Source: Massilia antarctica (GTDB lineage: Bacteria; Pseudomonadota; Gammaproteobacteria; Burkholderiales; Burkholderiaceae_D). Taken from it: a stretch of 64,000 nucleotides of DNA. The notes beneath the pieces were generated by a model. The model was not told where the DNA came from and searched no databases. It saw only the letters and a list, made by a program, of their open reading frames with translations. This document shows positions 19,872-28,168 of this stretch, in pieces. How positions within the stretch are numbered: position 1 is the first letter of the stretch; the number at the start of each line of letters is the position of its first letter. A program made the position numbers and the translations under genes. Location of the stretch: the NCBI RefSeq assembly GCF_015689335.1, contig NZ_CP065053.1, forward strand, positions 2,046,001 to 2,110,000, in the 5' to 3' direction.

Positions 19872-19957
19872 CGCGAAGGCGGGAACCCAATTTTGCTCCG
19901 TAGCCGTTGGCTGAGCGTCGGACTTGGATTCCCGCCTTCGCGGGAATGACGGAGCTT
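19872..19957. repeat. Palindromic intergenic repeat, copy 2, right part
   Basis: Continues the element broken by the IS: GCGGGAACCCAATTTTGCTC follows, and the inverted arm TTGGATTCCCGCCTTCGCGG with GAATGACGG closes it. Similarity to copy 4 continues to about 20045 (AGGAGTTTC...GAAACTGG). Between 19958 and 20185 I see no gene. Confidence 0.75.
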
Positions 19958-20185
19958 AAGTTAGCGGCATTAACCTCTGGACTTGCCTCGTTCTAAGGAA
20001 TTGGAGGAGTTTCTTGGAAACTGGAGGCTGCGCGGGAACGACGGAGGTCTATTTTCTCCTCCTTAAGCCCCAAAAATAATCATTTGTTCATTTGTCTTTA
20101 TGACATTGCTCTGGACCGTACGTACCCGTGCTATTCTTGCGTCCCAAACATAATAACTAACGTTCCGTCCAGGGAGATGCATTAC

Positions 20186-22306
20186 ATGAAACGTCCGCTC
20201 GTCCTCGCTGTCGCCGCCGCCTTGAGCTGGTCGGCGCACGCCGCCACCCAGACCATCCGCTACGAGATGCACGCCGAAAACGGCAAGCGCATCGGGGAAC
20301 AAGTCGTCGAACGCGACGACGATGGCCTCACCCGCGTGCGTTTCATCTACAAGGACAACGGCCGCGGCCCCGAGCTGAGCGAACAGTTCCGCCTCGGCGC
20401 CGACGGCACCCTGAGCGAGTACACGGTCAAGGGCAACTCGACCTACGGCGCGGTGGTGGACGACCGCTTCGAGCGCAAGGGCGACCAGGCCATCTGGAAA
20501 TCGACCTCGGAAAAAGGCGAGAAGTCGATCGCCGGCCCGGCCATGTATGTGCCCCTGAACGGCTCGGCCGAAATGGCCTCGATCGCCATCGCCGCCCTGG
20601 CCGCCAGCCCCAACGGCACCCTGCCGCTGCTGCCTTCCGGCACCCTGACCCAGCGCAAGCTCGATGAAGTCGAGGTCAGCAGCAACGGCCAGACGCGCAA
20701 GGTGCAACTGTTCGCCCAGACCGGCCTGGGCATGTCGCCCCAGTTCTACTGGGCCACCACCGATGCCAGGCCGCGCCTGTTCGCCATGGTCATTCCCGGT
20801 TTCATGACCGCCGCCGAAGAAGGCTGGATCGGCGTGGCCAAGGTCTTGGCCGAGCGCCAGAAAGTGGCCGAGAGCAAAATGCTGACCGACCTCGCCAGCC
20901 AGCTGCAGCACAAGCTGACCGGCTTGACGGTGGTCAAAAACGCGCGCATCTTCGACAGCGAGAAAGCCACTGTCGGCGCGCCGTCCGACGTGTACGTGCT
21001 GCGCGGGCGCATCAGCGCCATCGTCCCGGCCGGCGCGCCGGTGCGCGGCGCCGTCAATGAAATCGACGCGGCGGGGCGCATCATGCTGCCCGGCCTGTTC
21101 GACATGCATGGCCACGTGAGCCGCTGGGAAGGCGGCCTGAACCTGGCTGCGGGTGTCACCACGGTGCGCGACATGGGCAACGATAACGAGCAGATGCAGC
21201 AGATGCTCGACGAAGTGGCCGATGGCCGCCTGCTCTCGCCGCAAGTGGTGCCGGCCGGTTTCCTGGAAGGCGAGAGCCCGTTTTCCTCGAACGGCGGCTT
21301 CGTCGTCAAGGATTTGCCGGCCGCCAAAAACGCGATCGACTGGTACGCCGAGCACGGCTATCCGCAGCTGAAAATCTACAATTCCTTCCCCAAGGCCATC
21401 CTCAAGGACACCGTGGCCTACGCCCACAGCCGCGGCATGCGGGTGTCGGGCCACATCCCGGTCGGCCTGCGCGCGCACGAAGCGCTCGATGCCGGCTACG
21501 ATGAAATCCAGCACATCAACCAGGTCATGCTCAACTTCCTGGCCACGCCGGAAACCGAAACGCGCACCCTGGAACGCTTCATCCTGCCGTCGGAAAAAGT
21601 GGCGGGCCTGGACTTCGAGTCGGCCAAGGTCAAGCAATTCATCGCGCGCCTGAAAGCGCAGCAGACCGTGATCGATCCGACCCTGGCCACCTTCGCCTTC
21701 CTCAAGCAGCGCGACGGCGACCTCAACGAGCCGTTCGCGGCCGTGGCCGACCATATGCCGCCCGATGTGAAGCGCGGTTTCTATGTCGGTACCATGAAGA
21801 TCGCCGACGAAGCGGCCCAGAAGCGCTACGAAAAATCCTACGCCAAGATGGTCGACTTCGTCGGCCGCCTGTACAAGGCCGGCGTGCCGATCGTGGCCGG
21901 CACCGATGAAATGGCGGGCTTCACCTTGCAGGCCGAACTCGAACTGCTGGTCAAGGCCGGCCTCACGCCAGCCCAGGCGATCCAGGTCGCCACCCGCAAC
22001 GGCGCGCGCTACACCCGCACCAGCGGCGAGCGCGGTTCGGTGACCCAGGGCAAGCTGGCCGACCTGGTGCTGGTCGATGGCGACCCGACCAAACAGATCG
22101 GCGACATCCGCAAGGTGGCGGCGGTCATCACGCGCGGCTATGTGATCTATCCGCAGGAAGTCGACAAGGCACTCGGCATCGTGCCTTTCGTCAAGGATGC
22201 GCCGATGCTGAAAACCCTGGCCCCGGTATCGAGCAACTTGGCCGAAGGCGGCAACGAGGGCGCGCTGCATCGCCTGAGCGGCAGCGGCGCCAGGCATCAC
22301 CACTGA
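20186..22306 (+). CDS. Secreted metal-dependent amidohydrolase with N-terminal extra domain
   Basis: 706 residues from ATG 20186 with AGGGAG 9 bp upstream. Signal peptide 1-19 (cleavage after SAHA). Residues 20-230 form a beta-rich domain without motif known to me (GEQVVERDDDGLTRVRFIYK). Residues 270-690 are an amidohydrolase with metal ligands His308-G-His310 (DMHGHVS), probable carboxylated Lys396 (LKIYNS), His423 (SGHIPVG), His443 (IQHINQ) and Asp574 (AGTDEM). The order matches Xaa-Pro dipeptidase-like members. Substrate unknown; location periplasmic or extracellular. It stands just upstream of the type II secretion operon but on a separate transcript unit, so export by that system is only a guess. 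Confidence 0.88.
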   Translation: MKRPLVLAVAAALSWSAHAATQTIRYEMHAENGKRIGEQVVERDDDGLTRVRFIYKDNGRGPELSEQFRLGADGTLSEYTVKGNSTYGAVVDDRFERKGDQAIWKSTSEKGEKSIAGPAMYVPLNGSAEMASIAIAALAASPNGTLPLLPSGTLTQRKLDEVEVSSNGQTRKVQLFAQTGLGMSPQFYWATTDARPRLFAMVIPGFMTAAEEGWIGVAKVLAERQKVAESKMLTDLASQLQHKLTGLTVVKNARIFDSEKATVGAPSDVYVLRGRISAIVPAGAPVRGAVNEIDAAGRIMLPGLFDMHGHVSRWEGGLNLAAGVTTVRDMGNDNEQMQQMLDEVADGRLLSPQVVPAGFLEGESPFSSNGGFVVKDLPAAKNAIDWYAEHGYPQLKIYNSFPKAILKDTVAYAHSRGMRVSGHIPVGLRAHEALDAGYDEIQHINQVMLNFLATPETETRTLERFILPSEKVAGLDFESAKVKQFIARLKAQQTVIDPTLATFAFLKQRDGDLNEPFAAVADHMPPDVKRGFYVGTMKIADEAAQKRYEKSYAKMVDFVGRLYKAGVPIVAGTDEMAGFTLQAELELLVKAGLTPAQAIQVATRNGARYTRTSGERGSVTQGKLADLVLVDGDPTKQIGDIRKVAAVITRGYVIYPQEVDKALGIVPFVKDAPMLKTLAPVSSNLAEGGNEGALHRLSGSGARHHH

Positions 22307-22465
22307 TCGGCAAGCGGCTTGCGCCAGGCGGCGCTGTCGATTCGTCCATCACTGGAAGGCGGCGCCACACTGACTTACAATCCGGTGGCGCGCCTGCACC
22401 GTCCTTACCGCCGCTGGCGGGAAGCGCGGCGGCCCTGCCGGGGTAACTTGAATAACGCCCCGGCA

Positions 22466-22496
22466 ACTTAGATTCCCGCCTGCGCAAGATGACAGG
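22466..22496. repeat. Degenerate fragment of the palindromic repeat
   Basis: ACTTAGATTCCCGCCTGCGC followed by AAGATGACAGG resembles the right arm of copy 2. It lies in the 284-bp gap before gspG, in which I see no gene. Confidence 0.45.
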
Positions 22497-22590
22497 AAGA
22501 TGACGCAAAATAGCCAGCACTTCGTTAGCGACGGCGGGCGTTATTGGCCTTATACTCCGACTCATTGTAGAACTTATTTACTGACTGACT

Positions 22591-23043
22591 ATGAAACTCG
22601 CTGCACACCGTCCTCTCCGCCAGCGCTTCGCGCGCGGCTTTACCCTTGTTGAAATCATGGTGGTGGTGGTCATCATCGGCATTCTCGGCGCGCTGGTCGT
22701 GCCCAAGCTGATGAACCGTACGGTCCAGGCCCGCATCACCGCCGCCAAGGTCGACATCGCCAACCTGATGCAAGCCCTCAAGCTGTACAAGCTGGACAAC
22801 CAGCGCTACCCGACCACCGAACAAAGCCTGCAGGCGCTGGTCGTCAAGCCGACCAACGGCCCCACCGCCAACGGCTGGAAAACCGGCGGCTACATCGAGA
22901 AACTGCCGAAGGACCCATGGGGCAACCCCTACCAGTTCCTCTCGCCCGGCGTGCAGGGTGAAATCGACGTGTTCTCGCTCGGCGCCGACGGCCTGCCCGG
23001 CGGCACCGGTGACGACGCCGATATCGGTTCCTGGGAAAACTAG
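22591..23043 (+). CDS. gspG: Type II secretion major pseudopilin GspG
   Basis: 150 residues. A 16-residue basic leader ends at Gly16, cleaved before FTLVEIMVVVVIIGILGALV, with Glu21 as the conserved Glu+5. The C-terminal region has the GspG-specific WGNPYQF and the calcium-site segment DVFSLGADG...DDADIGSW. GspG builds the periplasmic pseudopilus. First gene of the twelve-gene operon (22591-33739); SD not obvious. Confidence 0.97.
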   Translation: MKLAAHRPLRQRFARGFTLVEIMVVVVIIGILGALVVPKLMNRTVQARITAAKVDIANLMQALKLYKLDNQRYPTTEQSLQALVVKPTNGPTANGWKTGGYIEKLPKDPWGNPYQFLSPGVQGEIDVFSLGADGLPGGTGDDADIGSWEN

Positions 23044-23069
23044 GCCCGGACCGAGACGTCTTGAAGCTC

Positions 23070-23540
23070 ATGAAAGCAGTGCGCGCCAGCAGCGGCTTCA
23101 CCTTGATCGAGGTGATGGTAGTGATGGTCATCATGGGCATCGTGCTGGGCCTGGTCTCGATCAATGCGATGCCGAGCCCGCGCCAGAATCTCGAAGACGA
23201 GGCGCGCCGCCTGGCCTTGCTGCTGCAGCTGGCGCGCGACGAAGCCATCGTGCGCAACCGCCTGGTGGCTTTCGAGGCCGATACCGAACGTTACCGCTTC
23301 CTGGTGCGCAATGAAGCGATCTGGGAACCGGTCACGCGCGACGACCTGCTGCGCGAGCGGCCCTTCAAGGGCGCCCCGGTGCAGCTGCTGCTCGACCCGC
23401 CGGTAACGGTGGGCGGCAATCCGGTGCGCATTACCTTCGGGCGCGAGCCGGTCGACAAACCGTTCGTGCTGACCCTGGCAATCGGCGACGACCGGGTCGC
23501 CATCCGGGCCGACGGCATCGGCCACTTCGTCGTCGAGTAA
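23070..23540 (+). CDS. gspH: Type II secretion minor pseudopilin GspH
   Basis: 156 residues from ATG 23070 (a TTG at 23061 is possible). Leader of nine residues ends at Gly9 before FTLIEVMVVMVIMGIVLGLV, with Glu at +5. The globular part includes ARRLALLLQLARDEAIVRN, typical of GspH. It joins the pseudopilus tip or shaft. 26 bp after gspG. Confidence 0.93.
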   Translation: MKAVRASSGFTLIEVMVVMVIMGIVLGLVSINAMPSPRQNLEDEARRLALLLQLARDEAIVRNRLVAFEADTERYRFLVRNEAIWEPVTRDDLLRERPFKGAPVQLLLDPPVTVGGNPVRITFGREPVDKPFVLTLAIGDDRVAIRADGIGHFVVE

Positions 23541-23567
23541 CCCCTGAATCATTTGTAGAACAAGATC

Positions 23568-23945
23568 ATGCGCCATCGCCTTCACCGCCAGTCCGGCTTT
23601 ACCCTGCTCGAAGTGCTGGTGGCGCTCGTCATCATCGGCACCGCGCTGGGCGCCTCCCTGCGCGCGGTGGGCAGCCTGACGTCCAACAGCGCCGGCCTGC
23701 GCGCCGCCATGATGGCCACCTGGTCGGCCGAAAACCGGCTGGTGCAGATCCGCCTGGCCAAGGAATATCCGGCCATCGGCAAGAACAGTTATGAGTGTCC
23801 CCAGGGCGACCTGAAGCTGATCTGCCAGGAAGAAGTGCTGGCCAGTCCGAATCCGCGCCTGCGCCGGGTCGAGGTCAGCGTGTTCGACAGCGTCAATCCG
23901 GAGCGCCGCATCATCAAGCTGGTTCAACTGGTGCTCAACGAATGA
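23568..23945 (+). CDS. gspI: Type II secretion minor pseudopilin GspI
   Basis: 125 residues. Leader ends at Gly10 before FTLLEVLVALVIIGTALGAS, with Glu at +5. WSAENRLVQIRL is a GspI hallmark. GspI starts assembly of the I-J-K tip complex. Its TGA overlaps the ATG of gspJ (ATGA). Confidence 0.95.
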   Translation: MRHRLHRQSGFTLLEVLVALVIIGTALGASLRAVGSLTSNSAGLRAAMMATWSAENRLVQIRLAKEYPAIGKNSYECPQGDLKLICQEEVLASPNPRLRRVEVSVFDSVNPERRIIKLVQLVLNE

Positions 23946-24640
23946 GGCATACCGGGCACAGGCAACACGGGCGAGAGCGGCAACGAGGTGGTTTCACCCT
24001 GATCGAACTGCTGGTGGCGATCAGCATCCTGGCCATCGTGGCGGTGCTCGGCTGGCGCGGCCTGGACAGCATCGTGCGCGCGCGCGAAACGCTCACCGCG
24101 CGCCTCGAATCGGCGCGCGGCATGCAGCTCGCCTTTGCCCAGATGCAGAGCGATTGCGAGCACCTGGCCAATCCGGCCATGATGCTGGGCCGGCCCTACC
24201 TGCTCTCGGCGCCCGACAAACTGACCCTGGTACGCAATGTGTACGCCGAAAACGAACCGGCGCGCCTGCAGGTGGTCGCCTACCGCATCGTCGACCGCAT
24301 GCTCACCCGGCGCGAATCGAACGGCACCCGCGACCTGGTCCAGCTCGACGTGATGTGGCAGGCCGCCATCAGCAACGCCGACACCACGCCGTCCGTCACC
24401 CTGCAGTCGGGTGTGAGCGCGATGCAGGTCATGAACTGGGAAAACAATGGCTGGCGCCAGAACAGCCAGCCGGTGGCCCAATCGGTCAAGCAACAGCAAC
24501 AACAGCAGCAACAGCAGCAACAGCAGCAGCAGTTGCAGCCGGTCCCGCCCGACGTGGCGCCGACCGGCTTGCAGGTGCAGCTGCAGGTCGATAACGTGGC
24601 CGCCGTGATGAGCAAATCCTTCCTGCTGGGAGGCATGTGA
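23942..24640 (+). CDS. gspJ: Type II secretion minor pseudopilin GspJ with a 14-glutamine tract
   Basis: 232 residues from ATG 23942, overlapping gspI by 4 nt. Leader of 17 residues before FTLIELLVAISILAIVAVLG, with Glu at +5. The domain continues with RARETLTARLESARGMQLAF and QLDVMWQ. Near the C-terminus an uninterrupted run of 14 Gln (24491-24532) is inserted before LQPVPPDVAPTGL. GspJ is part of the tip complex; the insertion is not a family feature I know. Confidence 0.94.
   Translation: MRHTGHRQHGRERQRGGFTLIELLVAISILAIVAVLGWRGLDSIVRARETLTARLESARGMQLAFAQMQSDCEHLANPAMMLGRPYLLSAPDKLTLVRNVYAENEPARLQVVAYRIVDRMLTRRESNGTRDLVQLDVMWQAAISNADTTPSVTLQSGVSAMQVMNWENNGWRQNSQPVAQSVKQQQQQQQQQQQQQQLQPVPPDVAPTGLQVQLQVDNVAAVMSKSFLLGGM
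24491..24532 (+). repeat. CAG/CAA trinucleotide tract in gspJ
   Basis: 42 bp of mixed CAA and CAG codons coding 14 glutamines in frame. Length changes in units of three would keep gspJ open. Confidence 0.95.
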
Positions 24641-25638
24641 TGCGCCAGCCTCATCCGCGCCGCCAGCAGGGCGTGGCCATCATCACGGCCCTGCTGCTGA
24701 CCATGCTGTCGGTGACCATCGTCGCCAGCCTGTTCTGGCAGCAGCAAGTCCAGGTGCGCTCGATGGAAAACCAGCGCCTGCACCTGCAGACCAAGTGGAT
24801 CCTGCGCGGCGCGCTCGACTGGGCGCGCCTGGTGCTGCGCCAGGATGGCATCGACAACCGCAACCTGACCACCCTGAACGCGGTGTGGAACACGCCGCTG
24901 GCCGAAACCCGCCTCGACCAGTACATCGAGCGCGAGCGGGTCGAGGGCGAAGTGTTCGACGCCACCCTGTCGGGCCAGATTTCGGACGCCACCGCGCGCT
25001 ACAACCTGATGAACCTGTCCAACGGCAGGGTCATCGACAAGATCAATGTGCAGGTGTACCAGCGCCTGCTGCAAAACCTGCAGCTCGACCCGGCCCTGGC
25101 CCAGCGCACCGCGCTGGCGGTGGCCTCGGGCGCGGCGCCTGCCGCACCAATCGTGCCCGATCCCAGCCAGCCGCAACAGCCGCCGCTCGACCCCGACGCT
25201 GTGCCGGTGCCCGTGTCGGCCGGAAGCGCGCCGATCGGCCTGACCCAGCTCGACGACCTGCTCGCCATTCCCGGCTACACCCAGGAGACCGTGAACCGCC
25301 TGCGCGAGTTCGCCATCGTGCTGCCCGAACAGACCAAGGTCAACGCCAACACTGCGCCGGCCGAAGTGCTGGCCGCCATCGTGCCGGGGTATTCGGTGTC
25401 GGAAGCGGCGGCCCTGGTGACCCGCCGCAAGCAGGCTTACTTTCTCGACGATGCCCGCTTCAAGGAACAGTTGTACGGCAAGGATCCGCTCAAGAACACG
25501 TATAGTTTTAAAAGCGAATATTTTCTGGTGAAGAGCCGGATACGCCTGGACCGGGCCGCGCTCGACGCGGAAGCGCTGGTCCAGCGCAGGCTGGACGATC
25601 GTGTGACGACCACGACCGTCTGGGTACGGCAAAATTAA
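24640..25638 (+). CDS. gspK: Type II secretion minor pseudopilin GspK
   Basis: 332 residues from ATG 24640, whose A is the last base of the gspJ stop; a GTG at 24637 is also possible. Leader ends at Gly11 before VAIITALLLTMLSVTIVASL; position +5 is Thr, not Glu, as is normal for the tip pseudopilin. Large globular domain with SAM-like helical insert (QLDDLLAIPGYTQETVNRL, NANTAPAEVLAAIVPG). A Pro-rich linker lies at about 170-195. Confidence 0.95.
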   Translation: MRQPHPRRQQGVAIITALLLTMLSVTIVASLFWQQQVQVRSMENQRLHLQTKWILRGALDWARLVLRQDGIDNRNLTTLNAVWNTPLAETRLDQYIERERVEGEVFDATLSGQISDATARYNLMNLSNGRVIDKINVQVYQRLLQNLQLDPALAQRTALAVASGAAPAAPIVPDPSQPQQPPLDPDAVPVPVSAGSAPIGLTQLDDLLAIPGYTQETVNRLREFAIVLPEQTKVNANTAPAEVLAAIVPGYSVSEAAALVTRRKQAYFLDDARFKEQLYGKDPLKNTYSFKSEYFLVKSRIRLDRAALDAEALVQRRLDDRVTTTTVWVRQN

Positions 25639-25656
25639 GAACGAAAGCGAGACGGT

Positions 25657-26874
25657 TTGACTACTTTATATATCCGGCATCCGGCCAGGGCGGACAGCGA
25701 AGGGGCCCTGGCCCGCTTCGCGCTGGTCGCCGACGGTGGCGCGCTGATCCAGCAGGGCGAAGGCGTGCTCAAGGGCATGGGCGAGCTGATCGCTTCCAGC
25801 CGGCGGGTGGTGCTGCTGCTGGCCGCGGCCGATGTCACCCTGCTGCACGTGAAGGTGCCGCCGCTGTCGGCGGCGCGCCTGCGCGCGGCCCTGCCCAACC
25901 TGGTCGAAGAACAGGTGCTGGGCGACCCCGAGGAATGCGTGCTGGTGGCCGCCCCGGCCTCGGCCGCGGATGGCTTGCGCGCCATCGCTGTGGCCCAGCG
26001 CGCCTGGCTCGAAGCGCTGGTGCGCTCGGTGCTGGCCCAGGGCGCGCGCGTGGTGGCCGCCGTTCCCGCCCAGCTGTGCCTGCCCTTGGCGCCGGGCAAT
26101 GCCGCCGCCGCCATCGATGGCGGCGGCATCACCATCCGCCACGGCCTGTACCACGGCCTGGGGCTGGCGATCGCCGGCGAACCGGCCATGGCCCTGCAAA
26201 CGGTGCGCGCGCTGGCCGGCGACAGCCCGCTGACCCTGTACGTGCCGCAGGAGCATCTGGGCGAGTACCAGGCGCTCGTGGCCGAGGCCGGCCCCGGCAT
26301 CACGCTCGAAGCCGAACACTGGAGTCACTGGATCGCCGGTTCGAAAAGCACCACCCTCGACCTGGTTCCCGGCCTGGGCGCGGCCGGCGCCAAGGCGCGC
26401 GACTGGCAGCGCTGGAAGTGGCCGGTGCGCCTGGCCCTGCTGGCCGTGGCGGTCAACCTGGCCGGCCTCAATTACGAATGGCTGCGCCTCAAGCGCGAAG
26501 CCGACAACACGCGCCAGGCCATGGTGCAGATTTTCCGCGCCGCCTATCCCAAGGAGACGGTCATCAGTAACAATCTCGAACGCCAGATGCAGCAGAAAAT
26601 CGCCCAGGCCAGGGGCGCTTCCGGCCAGGTCGGGCCCGACGAATTCACCTTCCAGACCGCGGTCCTGGGCGAAGCGGTGCGCACCCTCGGCAAGCCGCCC
26701 GAGCTGGCCGCGCTCACCTTCCGCGAGCGCACCACCACCATCAAGCTCAAGCCCGAGGGCGCCGATCCGGGCGTGGCCGCCACCCTCAAGCCGACCTTGC
26801 AAAAATACAAGCTGGACCTGGGCGAGATCGCCGCCAACACCCTCCTGGTGCGCACCGCGGGAGCGAAGCCATGA
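25657..26874 (+). CDS. gspL: Type II secretion inner-membrane protein GspL
   Basis: 405 residues from TTG 25657. The cytoplasmic actin-like domain (about 1-240; VTLLHVKVPPLSAARLRAAL, LVEEQVLGDPEECVL) docks GspE; one membrane helix is at about 257-275, followed by a periplasmic ferredoxin-like domain (about 310-400). It links ATPase and pseudopilus. Overlaps gspM by 4 nt. Confidence 0.93.
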   Translation: MTTLYIRHPARADSEGALARFALVADGGALIQQGEGVLKGMGELIASSRRVVLLLAAADVTLLHVKVPPLSAARLRAALPNLVEEQVLGDPEECVLVAAPASAADGLRAIAVAQRAWLEALVRSVLAQGARVVAAVPAQLCLPLAPGNAAAAIDGGGITIRHGLYHGLGLAIAGEPAMALQTVRALAGDSPLTLYVPQEHLGEYQALVAEAGPGITLEAEHWSHWIAGSKSTTLDLVPGLGAAGAKARDWQRWKWPVRLALLAVAVNLAGLNYEWLRLKREADNTRQAMVQIFRAAYPKETVISNNLERQMQQKIAQARGASGQVGPDEFTFQTAVLGEAVRTLGKPPELAALTFRERTTTIKLKPEGADPGVAATLKPTLQKYKLDLGEIAANTLLVRTAGAKP

Positions 26875-27392
26875 GCGCCTTGAGTGCCGTGAGCCGGTTC
26901 AAGGACCAGATCGGGCTGTACTGGATGGCGCGCACCGAGCAGGAGCGCAAATTTCTCGCCATCGGCGGCGCCCTGGCCGGCCTGATGCTGGTGTACGCGC
27001 TGTTGCTGGCGCCGGCGCTGGAAGGCAGCGCCGCCCTGCGCGCCGAACTGCCGCAGCTCAAGCAGCAGAAGGCCCAGCTCGAAGCGCTGGCCAAGACCGC
27101 CGCCGCCTTGTCCGGCCAGACCCCGCCGCAAGTGACGCCGATGTCGCGCGAAACGCTCTCGGCCAGCCTGTCCGCGCGCGGCATCAAGCCCGAGTCGGTC
27201 AGCATGACGGGCGAGTACGCCAAGGTGCAGGTGAGCGGCGTCGCCTTTTCCAATCTGGTCGCCTGGCTCGAAGCGCAGCGCCTGGAACACCGCATCGGCG
27301 TGCTGGAAGCGGCCATCACGGCCTCGACCCCGGCCGGCCAGGTCGATGCCACCTTTACCTTGCGCCAGAGCACGGATGCGGGTTCGCGATGA
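26871..27392 (+). CDS. gspM: Type II secretion inner-membrane protein GspM
   Basis: 173 residues. Short cytoplasmic N-terminus (YWMARTEQERKFL), one membrane helix (about 30-50), a coiled segment (AALRAELPQLKQQKAQLEAL) and a periplasmic ferredoxin-like fold (about 90-170). It pairs with GspL. The ATGA overlaps show coupled translation with gspL and gspN. Confidence 0.93.
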   Translation: MSALSAVSRFKDQIGLYWMARTEQERKFLAIGGALAGLMLVYALLLAPALEGSAALRAELPQLKQQKAQLEALAKTAAALSGQTPPQVTPMSRETLSASLSARGIKPESVSMTGEYAKVQVSGVAFSNLVAWLEAQRLEHRIGVLEAAITASTPAGQVDATFTLRQSTDAGSR

Positions 27393-28168
27393 TGCGCGCC
27401 GTGCTATGGTTGGGCGCGATCGTGCTGGCCGTGGCCCTCACCGTGCTGGCGTTCGCGCCGGCCTCATGGCTGGGCGACGTGGTCGAACGCCAGACCGGCG
27501 GGCGTTTGACTCTGGGGGACGCGCAGGGTACGCTTTGGCGCGGCTCAGCCTTTATCGGCGGCGCGCCCGGGCCGGGCGGGTCGGTCACGCCGCTGCTGCC
27601 TGGGCGTTTCGCCTGGACCTTGTCGCCGCTGGCGCTGCTCGGCCAGGTCGACATGACCCTGGCCAATCCGCTGGCGCTGACCCAGCCGGTCAAATTGAGC
27701 GGCAGCTGGTCGCAGTGGCAGCTCAGTCCGTCGGCCTTGCTGCTGCCGGCGGCCGGCCTGGCCGGGCTGGGCGCGCCGCTCAACACCCTGGCGCTGTCGG
27801 GCGACATGCGGCTGTCCTGGACCACCCTGGGCCTGGCGCGCGCGCCGGATGGACGCGGGGTGGCGGTGGACGGGGTGACCACCCTGGAATTGAATGACAT
27901 GGGTTCGCGCATGGCGCCGATCAAGGTGCTGGGCAGTTACAAGATGACCATGGATTGGCAGGGCCAGCAGGCAAACGTGAATTTGAAGACGGAACGCGGT
28001 GCCTTGTTGTTGGCGGGAAAGGGCAGCCTGAACCAGGGCCGCTTCCAGTTTTCCGGCACGGCACAGGCCGCCGATGGATATGAAGAAACGCTGGGCAATC
28101 TCCTGAATTTACTGGGCCAGCGCCGAATGGTTGACGGCAAGAAAACTATCGCCTTAGAGTTTAAATGA
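27389..28168 (+). CDS. gspN: Type II secretion protein GspN
   Basis: 259 residues with an N-terminal membrane helix (about 5-25) and a GspN/AsmA-like beta-rich periplasmic part (RLTLGDAQGTLWRGSA, GRFAWTLSPLALLGQVD). GspN is present in only part of type II systems and its role is unclear. It ends in ATGA overlap with gspD. Confidence 0.9.
   Translation: MMRAVLWLGAIVLAVALTVLAFAPASWLGDVVERQTGGRLTLGDAQGTLWRGSAFIGGAPGPGGSVTPLLPGRFAWTLSPLALLGQVDMTLANPLALTQPVKLSGSWSQWQLSPSALLLPAAGLAGLGAPLNTLALSGDMRLSWTTLGLARAPDGRGVAVDGVTTLELNDMGSRMAPIKVLGSYKMTMDWQGQQANVNLKTERGALLLAGKGSLNQGRFQFSGTAQAADGYEETLGNLLNLLGQRRMVDGKKTIALEFK

Noticed and set aside
19768..19890. N-terminal extension of the transposase to 19890
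   Set aside because: It would cross the IS end at 19871 into the host repeat; the family start fits ATG 19767.
20063..22303. Long open frame of 746 codons on the minus strand opposite the amidohydrolase gene
   Set aside because: Shadow of a GC-rich gene; His/Gly/Arg-rich composition without domains, while the plus strand has signal peptide, ribosome site and metal motifs.
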